NCBI RefSeq assembly: GCF_021729865.1
Contig: NZ_CP063400.1
Location: forward strand, 1,054,001-1,118,000
DNA from: Hydrogenophaga sp. SL48
Lineage (GTDB): Bacteria; Pseudomonadota; Gammaproteobacteria; Burkholderiales; Burkholderiaceae_C
DNA length: 64,000 bases
Direction: 5' to 3'
Part shown: one piece after another, positions 8,674 to 17,571 of the stretch
How the letters are laid out: each line of letters begins with the position of its first letter
Position numbering within the stretch: position 1 is the stretch's first letter
Program-made: the position numbers and the translations under genes
Notes under the pieces: generated by a model
The model's database searches: none
Told to the model about the DNA's origin: nothing
What the model saw: only the letters and a program-made list of their open reading frames with translations

Positions 8674-9303
8674 TCACACCCCACGCATCGCCTGCGCCGC
8701 CTCTGCATTCCCCAGCCCGGCCACCCCCGCCGCCGCGCCCAGCCGGTCCCGCTCTTCGCGGTTTTGCCCCAGCTTGGACTTGCCCACCAGGCGGGTGATT
8801 TCAACCTCGATGCCGACGATGGCCTGCAGCAGGCCGGTGATGAACTCGGGCGCGGAGTCGCCCATCTTCCAGGGCCTCGCCTGCTGCGAGCGTTGCTCGT
8901 GCTCGCGCGTGAGGCGCGCCACCAGGCCGCGCACGAAACGCTCGTCGTCCATCACGCGCAGGCGACCGTGGGCGTGCACGACCTGGTAGTTCCAGGTGGG
9001 CACGTGGCGGTGGTGTTCGGGTTTGCTGGGATACCAGTTGGGCGAGATGTAGGCCTCGCTGGCCTGGAAGATCACCAGCACCTCGGCACCCTCGGCGGGC
9101 ACCTCGCGCCACACCGGGTTGGCGCGCGCCACGTGGGCGTTCAGCGTGCCGTGCGGCCCGGCGGCTTCATCCAGCTCGAACGGGATGTGGTTGGCGTCCA
9201 GGCCGTGGGGGCCTTGCGTGATCAGCGCGCCGAGCGGGTGTTCGCGCATCACGCGCTGCAGTTCGCCGGGCCGGGTTTCTTCGAAGTGGGTGGGGAGGTA
9301 CAT
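8674..9303 (-). CDS. PaiB-like FMN-binding protein (first of a tandem pair)
   Basis: A 209-residue member of the FMN-binding negative transcriptional regulator family (Bacillus PaiB), a split-barrel flavin-binding fold. It opens with MYLPTHFEE, and has HPLGALITQGPHGLDANHIPF, HVARANPVWRE, AYISPNWYPSKPEHHRHVPTWNY and FITGLLQAIVGIEVEITR, all hallmark blocks of this family. The start ATG at 9303 matches the start of the neighbouring paralogue. The family name implies regulation, but many members have no proven DNA-binding role. The next gene upstream (9379-10029) is a diverged copy, 75 bases away. Confidence 0.88.
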   Translation of the reverse strand: MYLPTHFEETRPGELQRVMREHPLGALITQGPHGLDANHIPFELDEAAGPHGTLNAHVARANPVWREVPAEGAEVLVIFQASEAYISPNWYPSKPEHHRHVPTWNYQVVHAHGRLRVMDDERFVRGLVARLTREHEQRSQQARPWKMGDSAPEFITGLLQAIVGIEVEITRLVGKSKLGQNREERDRLGAAAGVAGLGNAEAAQAMRGV

Positions 9304-9378
9304 GGCGGGTGTGGGGTGCTGGGTGCTGAGAAGGGGTTTGTATCGGTATCGGTTCTGGCGGGTGGCGGGCACAGGGTG

Positions 9379-10029
9379 TCAGGGCCGGGTGTCGGTGTCC
9401 AGGGCCTGCTGGACCAGCTCGGCCATGGCCTGCGTGGCCTCGCCGGGGCAGGCCCGCAACCCGTTCACGGTGCCCACCCGGTCCGCCCGGGCTTCGTCCT
9501 GGCTGGCCTTGAGTTTGCCTTCGAGCCGGTCAATGGGGATCTGAATGCCGACGATGGCGCGCAGCATCTGGTCAATGAACGGCGCGGGCGCATCGGCCAC
9601 GCGCCAGGGGGTGGCTTGCCGGGCTTCGTGCGCGTGTGTGAGGCGGTTCAGCAGGTCGAGCAGCGCGTCGCGGTCGTTGATCACGCGCGCCACGCCGTGC
9701 GCGTGGGCGGCGGTGTAGTTCCAGGTGGGCACGACGCGGCCGTGCTCGGCCTTGCCCGGGTACCAGCCCGGTGTGATGTAGGCCTGCGGGCCCTGGAACG
9801 CCACGACACACGGCGTTGCCGTGTGCAGGTCTCGCCAGACGGTGTTGGCTCGGGCCACGTGGCCGAGCAGGGTGCCGTGCGGGCCCTGGCGGCGGTCCAG
9901 CAGGAAGGGGATGTGGTTCACGGTCAGGCCGCCCGGTCCCTGGCACACCCAGGTGCCCAGCGGGTGGTCGTCGATCAGCGAGAAGAGGGCGTCCCGGTCG
10001 GTGAGCCGGTGGCAGGGGGGCAGGTACAT
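9379..10029 (-). CDS. PaiB-like FMN-binding protein (second of a tandem pair)
   Basis: A 216-residue paralogue of the protein at 8674-9303, with the same blocks in the same order: MYLPPCHRLTD, HPLGTWVCQGPGGLTVNHIPF, HVARANTVWRD, AYITPGWYPGKAEHGRVVPTWNY and MLRAIVGIQIPIDRLEGKLK. The two share perhaps half their residues, so the duplication is old. It lies just downstream of the LysE-type exporter gene (9 bases), suggesting co-transcription exporter-PaiB-PaiB. The function is probably flavin-linked; a regulatory role would be inference from the family name only. Confidence 0.88.
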   Translation of the reverse strand: MYLPPCHRLTDRDALFSLIDDHPLGTWVCQGPGGLTVNHIPFLLDRRQGPHGTLLGHVARANTVWRDLHTATPCVVAFQGPQAYITPGWYPGKAEHGRVVPTWNYTAAHAHGVARVINDRDALLDLLNRLTHAHEARQATPWRVADAPAPFIDQMLRAIVGIQIPIDRLEGKLKASQDEARADRVGTVNGLRACPGEATQAMAELVQQALDTDTRP

Positions 10030-10038
10030 GGGTGGGCC

Positions 10039-10689
10039 TCAGGTGTTTTGCAGCGCGTGACGCACCAGCATCGCCGACAGCACCCACATCGTCACACCGA
10101 TCAATGCGTCCAGCACCTGCCAGGCGCGGGGCCGGGCGAACAGCGGCGCGAGCCAGCGCGCGCCGAAGCCCAGCGCGCTGAACCAGGCCAGGCTGGCGAT
10201 GCTCGCGCCCGCCACGAACCAGGCTTGCAGCCCGGCGGGTTGCTGGGCGCCGATGCTGCCCACCAGCAGCACGGTGTCGAGGTAGACGTGCGGGTTGAGC
10301 AGGGTGAAGGCGGCGGCCTGCGCCATGGCTGTGCCGAGGCTCAGGCCGGCGCCACCTTCGGCCGCCTGCAACTGGCTCGCGTGCCTCGCGCGCTGCAGCG
10401 CCCGCCAACCGTACACCGCCAGAAAGGCCGCACCGGCCAGCGCCAGCGCGCGGGCCAGGCCCGGGCTGCTGCCCAGCGCCTGCGCCATGCCCAGCACGCC
10501 GGCGGTGATCAGCGCCGCATCGGCCAGCGCGCAGAACAGCACCACGCTGCCCACGTGCTCGCGCCGCAGGCCCTGGCGCAGCACGAAGGCGTTCTGTGCG
10601 CCGATGGCGACGATGAGGCCCAGGCTCAGGATCAGGCCCTGGGCGAAGACGGGCAACACCAGCGAGGCGGGGACGGGAACAGCGTTCAT
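10039..10689 (-). CDS. argO: LysE/ArgO family basic amino acid exporter
   Basis: An inner-membrane exporter of 216 residues with about six hydrophobic segments. GLILSLGLIVAIGAQNAFVLRQGLRREHV is the LysE/ArgO signature, and FTLLNPHVYLDTVLLVGSIG is the conserved second-half motif with the Asn-Pro-His. It would export lysine or arginine. ATG 10689 fits the family length; an in-frame upstream ATG at 10764 would overlap the regulator gene. It is divergent from a LysR-type gene 73 bases away, the classic lysE-lysG/argO-argP arrangement, so expression is probably induced by intracellular basic amino acids. Confidence 0.88.
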   Translation of the reverse strand: MNAVPVPASLVLPVFAQGLILSLGLIVAIGAQNAFVLRQGLRREHVGSVVLFCALADAALITAGVLGMAQALGSSPGLARALALAGAAFLAVYGWRALQRARHASQLQAAEGGAGLSLGTAMAQAAAFTLLNPHVYLDTVLLVGSIGAQQPAGLQAWFVAGASIASLAWFSALGFGARWLAPLFARPRAWQVLDALIGVTMWVLSAMLVRHALQNT

Positions 10690-10762
10690 GCACCGAGATT
10701 GCCTGCGTTGTCTGATGAAGGCAAACTGTCTTTCCTTCACCCGATTAAGAAAAACTGCATTC

Positions 10763-11659
10763 ATGCTGGACTATGCCGCCCTCCATGCCCTGGCCGCCGT
10801 GGTGCGGGAAGGCAGTTTCGACCGTGCGGCCCGCGCGCTGCACGTGACGCCCTCGGCCATCTCGCAGCGCGTGCGCCTGCTGGAGGAGCGGGTGGGCTGC
10901 GCGCTGGTGGTGCGCGGCCAGCCCTGCCTGCCGACCGACACGGGCCGGCGCATGTGCCAGCACATGGACCGCGTGCGCCTGCTGGAGCACGAACTGCACG
11001 ACGCGCTGCCGGCCCTCGCGCCCGAAGGTGGCACGCGGGTGGCGCTGCCGGTGGCGGTCAACGCCGACAGCCTGGCCACCTGGTTCGCGCCCGCGCTGGC
11101 CGCGTTCGCCGCGCAGGCCCCGGTGCTGATGGCCGTGAGCGTGGACGACCAGGACCACACCGCCGAGTGGCTGCGCACCGGCGCGGTGCTCGCGGCCGTG
11201 ACCGGCCACGCCCGGCCGGCGGCCGGCTGCAACAGCCAGCCGCTGGGCGCCATGCGCTACCTCGCGGCGGCCAGCCCGGCCTTCGTGGCGCGCTATTTCG
11301 GCGATGGGGTGGGCGCGGGCAGCCTGGCGCACGCGCCCAGCCTGGTGTTCAACACCAAGGACGAGCTGCAGGCGCGCTGGGTGCGGCGCCTGTGCCACCG
11401 CCATGTGGAGCTGCCCCGCCACACCCTGCCGTCATCCCAGGCCTTCGTGACCGCCGCGCTGGCCGGCATGGGCTGGGGGTTGCAACCCGAGGCGCTGATC
11501 GCGCCGCACCTGGCCGACGGCTCGCTGGCCGAACTGGTGCCCGGGCAGGCGCTGGACGTGCCGCTGCACTGGCAGACGGCGCGGGCCGCCTCCGGCCTGC
11601 TCGACGGCCTGACGCGGCAGATGCTGGCGGCCGCTCGCGACGCCCTGCGGCCACTGTGA
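10763..11659 (+). CDS. argP: LysR family regulator, ArgP/LysG-like
   Basis: A 298-residue LysR-type regulator. The N-terminal helix-turn-helix reads LHALAAVVREGSFDRAARALHVTPSAISQRVRLLEERVG, and VVRGQPCLPTDTGRRMCQH is typical of the ArgP/IciA group. The effector domain includes NADSLATWFAPALAAF and GMGWGLQPEALIAPHL. It lies divergent from the LysE/ArgO exporter across a 73-base gap that must hold both promoters and the operator. Family knowledge says that ArgP senses lysine and arginine and activates the exporter gene. Confidence 0.88.
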   Translation: MLDYAALHALAAVVREGSFDRAARALHVTPSAISQRVRLLEERVGCALVVRGQPCLPTDTGRRMCQHMDRVRLLEHELHDALPALAPEGGTRVALPVAVNADSLATWFAPALAAFAAQAPVLMAVSVDDQDHTAEWLRTGAVLAAVTGHARPAAGCNSQPLGAMRYLAAASPAFVARYFGDGVGAGSLAHAPSLVFNTKDELQARWVRRLCHRHVELPRHTLPSSQAFVTAALAGMGWGLQPEALIAPHLADGSLAELVPGQALDVPLHWQTARAASGLLDGLTRQMLAAARDALRPL

Positions 11660-11767
11660 GCCCTGCGGTCGCCCTTCAATGACCTTGGCAGGCCGCTGGT
11701 ACCCACGGGCGTGTCCCTGTCGTTTGCTAGGATGCGACGCTGCTTTCCCGCCATTCATCCCCGTTTC

Positions 11768-13762
11768 ATGTCGCATTCCCCTCACCCAGACCACTACCGC
11801 CCCGACATTGATGGCCTGCGCGCCATTGCCGTATCTGCTGTGGTGATCCACCACGCTTTCCCCGAGTGGTTCCCGGGTGGCTTCATCGGGGTGGACATCT
11901 TTTTCGTGATCTCGGGCTACCTGATCAGCTCGATCATCCTGGACAACCTGGCGCGCAACCGCTTCAGCTTCGCGGACTTCTATGCCCGCCGGGTCAAGCG
12001 CATCTTTCCCGCCCTGTTCCTGGTGCTGGCCTTCACGCTGGTCTACGGCTGGTTCGTGCTCTCGCCCTTGGACTACAAGGCGGTGGGCAAACACGCGGTG
12101 GCCGGCAGTTTCTTCATGTCGAACTTCGCCTTCTGGCGGGAGGCGGGCTATTTCGATGCCTCGGCGGTCGAAAAACCGCTGCTGCACCTGTGGTCGCTGG
12201 CCATTGAAGAGCAGTTCTACATGTTCTGGCCGCTGGTGCTGGTGGCGCTGCACCGTTGGCACCAGCCCAAGAAGATCTGGGTCCTGGTCCTGCTGCTGCT
12301 CTCGCTGGGTTTCAACCTCTGGCTGGTGCGGGGGGATGCGAACTCGGCGTTCTACAACCCGCTGGGCCGCTTCTGGGAAATGATGATGGGGGCCTACCTG
12401 GCCGCCAGCCGTCCGGCCCCGGGTGCACCGGTGCCCGTCACGGCCCGCCGGGCGCAGTGGCTCTCCAGCCTGGGCATCGGTTTGCTGGTGCTGGTCATGG
12501 TCGAGCTCCACCCTGAACGGCGGTTTCCCGGTGGCTGGGCCTTCTTCGGCACCCTGGCCACCTGCCTGCTGATCGCTGCCGGCCCCCGGGGCTGGTTCAA
12601 CCGGTATGTGCTGTCGAGCAAACCCATGGTCTGGATCGGTCTGATCAGTTACCCCCTCTACCTGTGGCACTGGCCGCTGCTGGCCTTCCCGCACATCGAG
12701 CACGGAGGGGTGCCCCCCGCGTTGCACCAGGTCGGCTGGATGTTGCTCGCGGTGCTGCTGGCCTGGCTCACGTACCGGCTGGTCGAACAGCCGATCCGGT
12801 TCGGGCATTGGCGCCAGTGGCGCTTCACCACGGTGACCCTGAGCGCCGCCGTGGCGGTGACCGGTCTGACCGGCTTCACCATCTACAGAAAGGAGGGGCA
12901 GCCGGAGCGCCTGCAGATGCTGGCGGCGAACCAGGCAGCGAATCAGGCGGCCCGTGACGGCTCGCCCGAGCAGATCCAGAAGCTGCTGGCCACGCTCTCG
13001 ACCAAAGGCGGGAAGCCTGCGGTCATCGAGGGCTGGCGCGACGGCGACTGCATGCTGGACTACAACCTGCCGCCCAGCAACTTCAAGCCGTTCTGTGTCG
13101 AGAAAAAGCGGCCCCTGGTCTTCCTCTGGGGCGACTCGCACGCCGGTTCGCTGTACCCGGGCTTCAAGGCGCTGCAGGACAGCGGCAAATACAGCTTCGG
13201 TCTCGGGGAGCGCACGGCCGCGATCTGCCCGCCCATCCTGGGCATCGAACCACGCCCGCTGTGCCAGAGCCTGAACGACGACACCATCCGCGTGATCCGC
13301 GAGACCAAGCCCGACATCGTGGTGCTGTACGCCTGGTGGCACGAGGGCAAGGTCAAGGGCCGCTACAAGGACATCCGTGGCCTGGAGCCGACCGTGGCCG
13401 AACTCAAGAAGGCCGGCGTCAAACGCATCGTGCTGCTCGGCGCGGTGCCGTACTGGCGCGAGGACCTGCCCAAGGTCTTGCTGAAGCTGTGGAAAGAGCA
13501 GCAGCGTCTGCCGCTGCGCCTGGGTGACGAGTACCTGGACCCCCACGTCAAGGCCGCCACGGCCGACATGCGCCGGCGTTCCGCCGCCATGGGCATCGAG
13601 TTCATCTCGGGGATGGATTACTTCTGCAACAAGGACGGCTGCCTGACGCGCATGGGGCCGGGGTCCGCCGAGCCCCTGAGCTTCGACTACGGGCACCTGT
13701 CGCTGCCCGCAGCCACGTACTACGTCGATCAGATCGCACCGCTGATCCTGGGCCAGCGCTGA
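11768..13762 (+). CDS. OafA-type acyltransferase with C-terminal SGNH domain
   Basis: A 664-residue integral membrane acyltransferase (Acyltransferase_3 fold, about ten membrane helices in the first 390 residues) fused to an extracytoplasmic SGNH hydrolase-like domain. YRPDIDGLRAIAVSAVVIHH contains the conserved Arg and catalytic His region, and FIGVDIFFVISGYLI and LWSLAIEEQFYMFWP are family blocks. In the SGNH domain, GDSHAGS gives nucleophile Ser457, and DYGHLSLPAATYY near the end supplies the Asp-His pair. Proteins of this type O-acetylate lipopolysaccharide or other envelope sugars. No polysaccharide genes lie next to it, so the target is unknown. ATG 11768 is chosen over an in-frame ATG at 11711. 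Confidence 0.9.
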   Translation: MSHSPHPDHYRPDIDGLRAIAVSAVVIHHAFPEWFPGGFIGVDIFFVISGYLISSIILDNLARNRFSFADFYARRVKRIFPALFLVLAFTLVYGWFVLSPLDYKAVGKHAVAGSFFMSNFAFWREAGYFDASAVEKPLLHLWSLAIEEQFYMFWPLVLVALHRWHQPKKIWVLVLLLLSLGFNLWLVRGDANSAFYNPLGRFWEMMMGAYLAASRPAPGAPVPVTARRAQWLSSLGIGLLVLVMVELHPERRFPGGWAFFGTLATCLLIAAGPRGWFNRYVLSSKPMVWIGLISYPLYLWHWPLLAFPHIEHGGVPPALHQVGWMLLAVLLAWLTYRLVEQPIRFGHWRQWRFTTVTLSAAVAVTGLTGFTIYRKEGQPERLQMLAANQAANQAARDGSPEQIQKLLATLSTKGGKPAVIEGWRDGDCMLDYNLPPSNFKPFCVEKKRPLVFLWGDSHAGSLYPGFKALQDSGKYSFGLGERTAAICPPILGIEPRPLCQSLNDDTIRVIRETKPDIVVLYAWWHEGKVKGRYKDIRGLEPTVAELKKAGVKRIVLLGAVPYWREDLPKVLLKLWKEQQRLPLRLGDEYLDPHVKAATADMRRRSAAMGIEFISGMDYFCNKDGCLTRMGPGSAEPLSFDYGHLSLPAATYYVDQIAPLILGQR

Positions 13763-13798
13763 TGCGGCCTGGCCACGTGGCGGTGCGCCGAGCGCCCG

Positions 13799-14803
13799 TC
13801 AGGCCAGCCAGGCCTTGACGCGGCCTGACAGCGCCTCGGTGCTGATGCCGTAGCGCTCGTGCAGCGTCGGCAGGGCGCCGGCGTCGAGGTAGGCGTCGGG
13901 CAGGCCCGCGAGGCGGAATCGCGCGGGCTGCACGCCGTTCTGCAACAGCGCGCTGGCCACGGCTTCGCCCAGGCCGCCGATCACCGAGTGGTTCTCGGCC
14001 ACCACCACCAGGCGCGGCTTGGAGCCCACCTCGGCCAGGAGGGTCGCGGTGTCCAGCGGCTTGATGGTGGGGCAGTGCAGCACCGCCACGCCGATGTTGT
14101 CGGCCTTGAGCGCCTGCGCCACTTCCAGTGCGCGCATGGTCATGAAGCCGCTGGAGACGATGAGCACGTCGTTGCCATCCACCAGGCGCTTGGCCTTGCC
14201 GAGCTCGAAGCTGTAGTCGTATTCGTCCAGCACCAGCGGCACGTTGCCGCGCAGCAGGCGCATGTAGACCGGGCCGTCGTGGGCAGCCATCTGCGGCACG
14301 GCCTGTTCGATGTCCAGCGCGTCACACGGGTCGATGATGGTCAGGCCGGGGATGCCGCGCATCATGGCCAGGTCTTCGGTGGCTTGGTGGCTGGGGCCGT
14401 AGCCGGTGGTGAGGCCAGGCAGGGCGCAGCACATCTTGACGTTGAGGTTTTCCTCGGCGATCACCTGGTGGATGAAGTCGTAGGCGCGGCGCGTGCCGAA
14501 CACGGCGTAGGTGGTGACGAAGGGCATCAGGCCTTCCTTGGCCATGCCGCCGGCCGCACCCATGAGCAGCTGCTCGGCCATGCCCATCTGGAAGTAGCGC
14601 TCGGGGAAGGCCTGCGCAAACAGGTGCAGGTCGGTGTACTTGCCGAGATCGGCGGTCATGCCGACGATCTCGGGCCGGTTCGCGGCCAGCTCGACCAGGG
14701 CCTTGCCAAAGGGTGCGGCCTTCACCCGCTGGCCTTCGCTCGCGATGGACGCGATCATGGCCGAGGTGGTGAGGCGGGGTTTCTTTTCAACAACGGTGTT
14801 CAT
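13799..14803 (-). CDS. Split transketolase, C-terminal (pyrimidine + C-terminal domain) subunit
   Basis: 334 residues, corresponding to the PYR and C-terminal domains of transketolase. The catalytic glutamate that activates thiamine diphosphate is Glu77 in FQMGMAEQLLMGAAGGMAKEG. VFGTRRAYDFIHQVIAEENLNVK, GLTTGYGPSHQATEDLAMMRGIPG and the C-terminal VVVAENHSVIGGLGEAVASALL are family blocks. The start overlaps the stop of the N-terminal subunit by four bases (14800-14803). It would join that subunit into an enzyme that moves a two-carbon ketol unit. Comparable split enzymes serve dedicated sugar pathways (apulose-phosphate or sulfofructose transketolases), but the substrate here cannot be read. 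Confidence 0.88.
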   Translation of the reverse strand: MNTVVEKKPRLTTSAMIASIASEGQRVKAAPFGKALVELAANRPEIVGMTADLGKYTDLHLFAQAFPERYFQMGMAEQLLMGAAGGMAKEGLMPFVTTYAVFGTRRAYDFIHQVIAEENLNVKMCCALPGLTTGYGPSHQATEDLAMMRGIPGLTIIDPCDALDIEQAVPQMAAHDGPVYMRLLRGNVPLVLDEYDYSFELGKAKRLVDGNDVLIVSSGFMTMRALEVAQALKADNIGVAVLHCPTIKPLDTATLLAEVGSKPRLVVVAENHSVIGGLGEAVASALLQNGVQPARFRLAGLPDAYLDAGALPTLHERYGISTEALSGRVKAWLA

Positions 14804-15654
14804 GCGGCGGCTCCTTCGGGCGCGGATTGGTCAAGGACGGCGAGGGCCTGCTGCCACTCGGGCGGGTCCACGCGGATGAAGTGGTTCTTGTCACGCGTTT
14901 CGAGGAAAGGCACGCCCTTGCCCATCAGGGTGTTGAACAGGATCACGCGGGGCTTGGCGTCTTTCAGGTTGCGCGCCGTGTCGAAGGCGGCGCGCACAGC
15001 GGCCATGTCATTGCCGTCGATGCGCTGCACGTGCCAGCCGAAGGCCAGCCACTTGTCGGCCAGCGGCTCGAAGCCCAGCACCTTGCTCGATGGACCATCG
15101 GCCTGCTGGTTGTTGATGTCGACCAGGCAGATCAGGTTGGAGAGGCCGTGGTGTGCGGCCGACATGGCGGCTTCCCAGGTGGAGCCTTCGTCGAGCTCGC
15201 CGTCGCTCATGGAGTTGTAGACAAAGGCCGGGTTCTGCTTGTGGCGCAGGCCCAGCGCCATGCCCACCGCAATCGGCAGGCCTTGACCCAGCGAGCCGCC
15301 CGAGATTTCCATGCCCGGCGTGTAGGTGGCCATGCCCGACATGGGCAGGCGGCTGTCGTCGCTGCCGTAGGTTTCCAGCTCTTCCTCGGGAATGATCCCG
15401 GCTTCGATCAGCGCCGCGTAGTGGGCGATGGCGTAGTGGCCGTGCGAGAGCAGGAAGCGGTCGCGGCCTTCCCACTCGGGGTCTTCGGGTTTGAAGTTGA
15501 GCGCGTGGCCGTAGGCAGCGGCCAGCACGTCGGCCCAGCCCAGGGCCTGGCCGATGTAGCCCTGGCCCTGGACCTCGCCCATGCGCAGGGCGTAGCGGCG
15601 GATGCGGTGGGCGCACTGCGCCAACGCAGGAAGTTGGTCTGCGGATGAAGTCAT
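14800..15654 (-). CDS. Split transketolase, N-terminal (thiamine diphosphate-binding) subunit
   Basis: 284 residues matching the N-terminal PP domain of transketolase. ISGGSLGQGLPIAVGMALGLR is the conserved GSLGQG block. The thiamine diphosphate/metal motif runs from SDGELDEGSTWEAAMSAAHH to DINNQQADG (residues 150-187). The usual first Gly of the GDG motif is Ser150 here. FLLSHGHYAIAHYAALIEAG carries substrate-site histidines. ATG 15654 gives a normal length. It sits 32 bases downstream of the TRAP large permease gene and is the fifth gene of a six-gene operon (SDR, dctP, dctQ, dctM, this, C-terminal subunit). Confidence 0.88.
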   Translation of the reverse strand: MTSSADQLPALAQCAHRIRRYALRMGEVQGQGYIGQALGWADVLAAAYGHALNFKPEDPEWEGRDRFLLSHGHYAIAHYAALIEAGIIPEEELETYGSDDSRLPMSGMATYTPGMEISGGSLGQGLPIAVGMALGLRHKQNPAFVYNSMSDGELDEGSTWEAAMSAAHHGLSNLICLVDINNQQADGPSSKVLGFEPLADKWLAFGWHVQRIDGNDMAAVRAAFDTARNLKDAKPRVILFNTLMGKGVPFLETRDKNHFIRVDPPEWQQALAVLDQSAPEGAAA

Positions 15655-15686
15655 GGAAATGCTCCTGAAAAGAAAGGGGGAGGTGC

Positions 15687-16946
15687 TCAGCGCAGGATCG
15701 ATGCAGGCACGTAGGAGACCAGCGCGAGGACGAGGAAGGCCACGAAATAGAAGGGGCCGAGTTCGCGCACCGTCTGGCCGACCTTGACCTTGGCCAGCGC
15801 GCTGGTGATGAAGAGCGTGGTGCCCACCGGGGGCGTGTAGAGCCCGACCGCCAGATTCACGACCATCATGATTCCCAGTTGCACCGGGTCCATGCCGATG
15901 CTGGCGGCCAATGGCAGGAACACCGGGGTGAGCAGCAGCACGGCGGCGGGCAGGTCGATGAACATGCCGATGAGCAGCATGAGCAGGTTCATGATCAGGA
16001 TCACGATCCAGTCCTGGCTCACGTTCTGCGTGATCCAGTTCGCCACGCCGGCGGGCATCTGGTCGTAGGTCAGCAGCCAGCCGATCGCGGCCGAGGCCAT
16101 GATCACCAGCAGCACCACACCGGTGGCGAGGCCAGCGGACACGACCGCGTCGTTCAGGCGCTTGAACGACAGGTCGCGGTAGACCACCACCGACACGGCG
16201 GCGGCGTACAAGGTGGACAGCACGGCCACTTCGGTGGGCGTGGCGATGCCGAAGCGCAGGAACACCACGATCAGCACCGGCAGCAGCAGAGCGGGCGACG
16301 CGTACTTCAGGTGGGTGCGGAAAACGCGCCAGTCCATCGGCGTGGTGTCGCGTGGGAAGTTGCGGCGCTTGCCCACCCACCAGCACATGAACATGAACCC
16401 GCCGCACATCAGCATGCCCGGCAGGATGCCGGCGACGAACAGCGCTGCGATGGAGGCGTTGGCCGTCAATGCGAACAGGATCATCGGGATCGACGGCGGG
16501 ATCAGGATGTCGATGGTGGCCGCAGCGGCCAGCGTGGCGGCCGAGAACGCCGGTGGATAACCCAGGCGCTTGTGCCAGGGGATCAGCAGCGAGCCGATGG
16601 CCGAAGCGTCGGCCACCGCCGAGCCGGAGACCCCACCGAACAGCGTGGACGACAGCACGCCCACCTGCGCCGGACCACCGTGGAAACGGCCGATCAGCGT
16701 GCTGAGCACGCCGACCAGCGCCGCGCCCAGGCGCCCGCCCATCATCAGCGAGCCGGTGAGCATGAAGAAGGGAATGGCGATCAGCGGGAAGCTCTGCACC
16801 TGGGCCACCATCTGCTGCACCAGCAGGTCCAGCGGGACGCGGTCGGAGGTGGCGGCGGCGGCCATGGCCGCGATCAGCAGCGCGTGGGCGATGGGCACGG
16901 CCAGCACGGCCGCAGCGAGAAAGACAAGAAGAATGAGGGCGCTCAT
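15687..16946 (-). CDS. dctM: TRAP transporter large permease, DctM family
   Basis: A 419-residue inner-membrane protein with about 12 hydrophobic helices, the sodium-coupled transport subunit of a TRAP system. FPLIAIPFFMLTGSLMMGGRLG, GGVSGSAVADASAIGSLLIP, PPSIPMILFALTANASIAALF and VNLAVGLYTPPVGTTLFI are strong DctM/SiaM signatures. ATG 16946 gives the usual start (MSALILLVFLAAAVLAVPIAHA). It lies 31 bases after dctQ. The imported compound is presumably the substrate of the SDR dehydrogenase and transketolase in the same operon. Confidence 0.93.
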   Translation of the reverse strand: MSALILLVFLAAAVLAVPIAHALLIAAMAAAATSDRVPLDLLVQQMVAQVQSFPLIAIPFFMLTGSLMMGGRLGAALVGVLSTLIGRFHGGPAQVGVLSSTLFGGVSGSAVADASAIGSLLIPWHKRLGYPPAFSAATLAAAATIDILIPPSIPMILFALTANASIAALFVAGILPGMLMCGGFMFMCWWVGKRRNFPRDTTPMDWRVFRTHLKYASPALLLPVLIVVFLRFGIATPTEVAVLSTLYAAAVSVVVYRDLSFKRLNDAVVSAGLATGVVLLVIMASAAIGWLLTYDQMPAGVANWITQNVSQDWIVILIMNLLMLLIGMFIDLPAAVLLLTPVFLPLAASIGMDPVQLGIMMVVNLAVGLYTPPVGTTLFITSALAKVKVGQTVRELGPFYFVAFLVLALVSYVPASILR

Positions 16947-16977
16947 GGCGTGTTCCTTGGGCAGGGTTTGCAGTGGC

Positions 16978-17493
16978 TTACCAGTGCGCTTCAGGCACGG
17001 CGCGTTCGTCACCCGGGTCGTGTTCCACCGGTGGTGCCTGCCACGCGTTCCAGGCCGACTTGCATGCGAGCAGGCCCAGCATCAGCAGTCCCACCATGAC
17101 GCAGCCGTAGGTGAACGAGCCAGGCACCTGCAGGATGGCCGACTTCTCGTCGTGCACGATCTCCAGCATCTGGAATGTGGCCCAGGCCAGCGTGCCGTAG
17201 AGGGCCGCGACCACCAGCCAGGTGCCGATGGCCGTCCAGCGGCGCAGCGCAGGCGGCACGGTGTCCATCAGGAAACTGGTGGTGATGTGGGCGCCGTGCG
17301 CGGCCGCCAGCACCACGCCCGACATGACCAGCCAGGGAAAGAGCAGCTCAGGCACTTCGTTGGCCCATTGCAGGCTGCTGCCGGTGGCGTAGCGCAGCAC
17401 GGTGTTGACCACGAGGATCGCGAAGATGACGGCCGTGCTGATCCACAGCAGCACACGGCACAAGCCGACGACGGCCCGTTCGATGAAGTTCAT
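16978..17493 (-). CDS. dctQ: TRAP transporter small permease, DctQ family
   Basis: A 171-residue protein with four hydrophobic helices. WANEVPELLFPWLVMSGVVLAAAHGAHI is the conserved core of DctQ small permeases (helix 2, with the E-x-x-x-x-L-F-x-W pattern). It lies between dctP (78 bases upstream) and dctM (31 bases downstream) and would form the membrane complex with DctM. The short C-terminal tail is acidic and polar (HDPGDERAVPEA). Confidence 0.92.
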   Translation of the reverse strand: MNFIERAVVGLCRVLLWISTAVIFAILVVNTVLRYATGSSLQWANEVPELLFPWLVMSGVVLAAAHGAHITTSFLMDTVPPALRRWTAIGTWLVVAALYGTLAWATFQMLEIVHDEKSAILQVPGSFTYGCVMVGLLMLGLLACKSAWNAWQAPPVEHDPGDERAVPEAHW

Positions 17494-17571
17494 CGGAAGA
17501 CTCCTTGTGCTGCAGGGGCCTGGGCCCCTGCAGCGGCTGAAGGGAAGGACTGGCTGGAGCGCGCGAGGCGA

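Noticed and set aside
8425..11682. A 1085-codon plus-strand frame running over both PaiB genes, the exporter and part of the ArgP gene
   Set aside because: It crosses four genes supported by motifs. No domain is visible, and the composition is that of antisense GC-rich DNA.
11432..13696. A 754-codon minus-strand frame opposite the acyltransferase-SGNH gene
   Set aside because: Gln/His/Arg-rich with no domain; the plus-strand protein has clear membrane helices and catalytic motifs.
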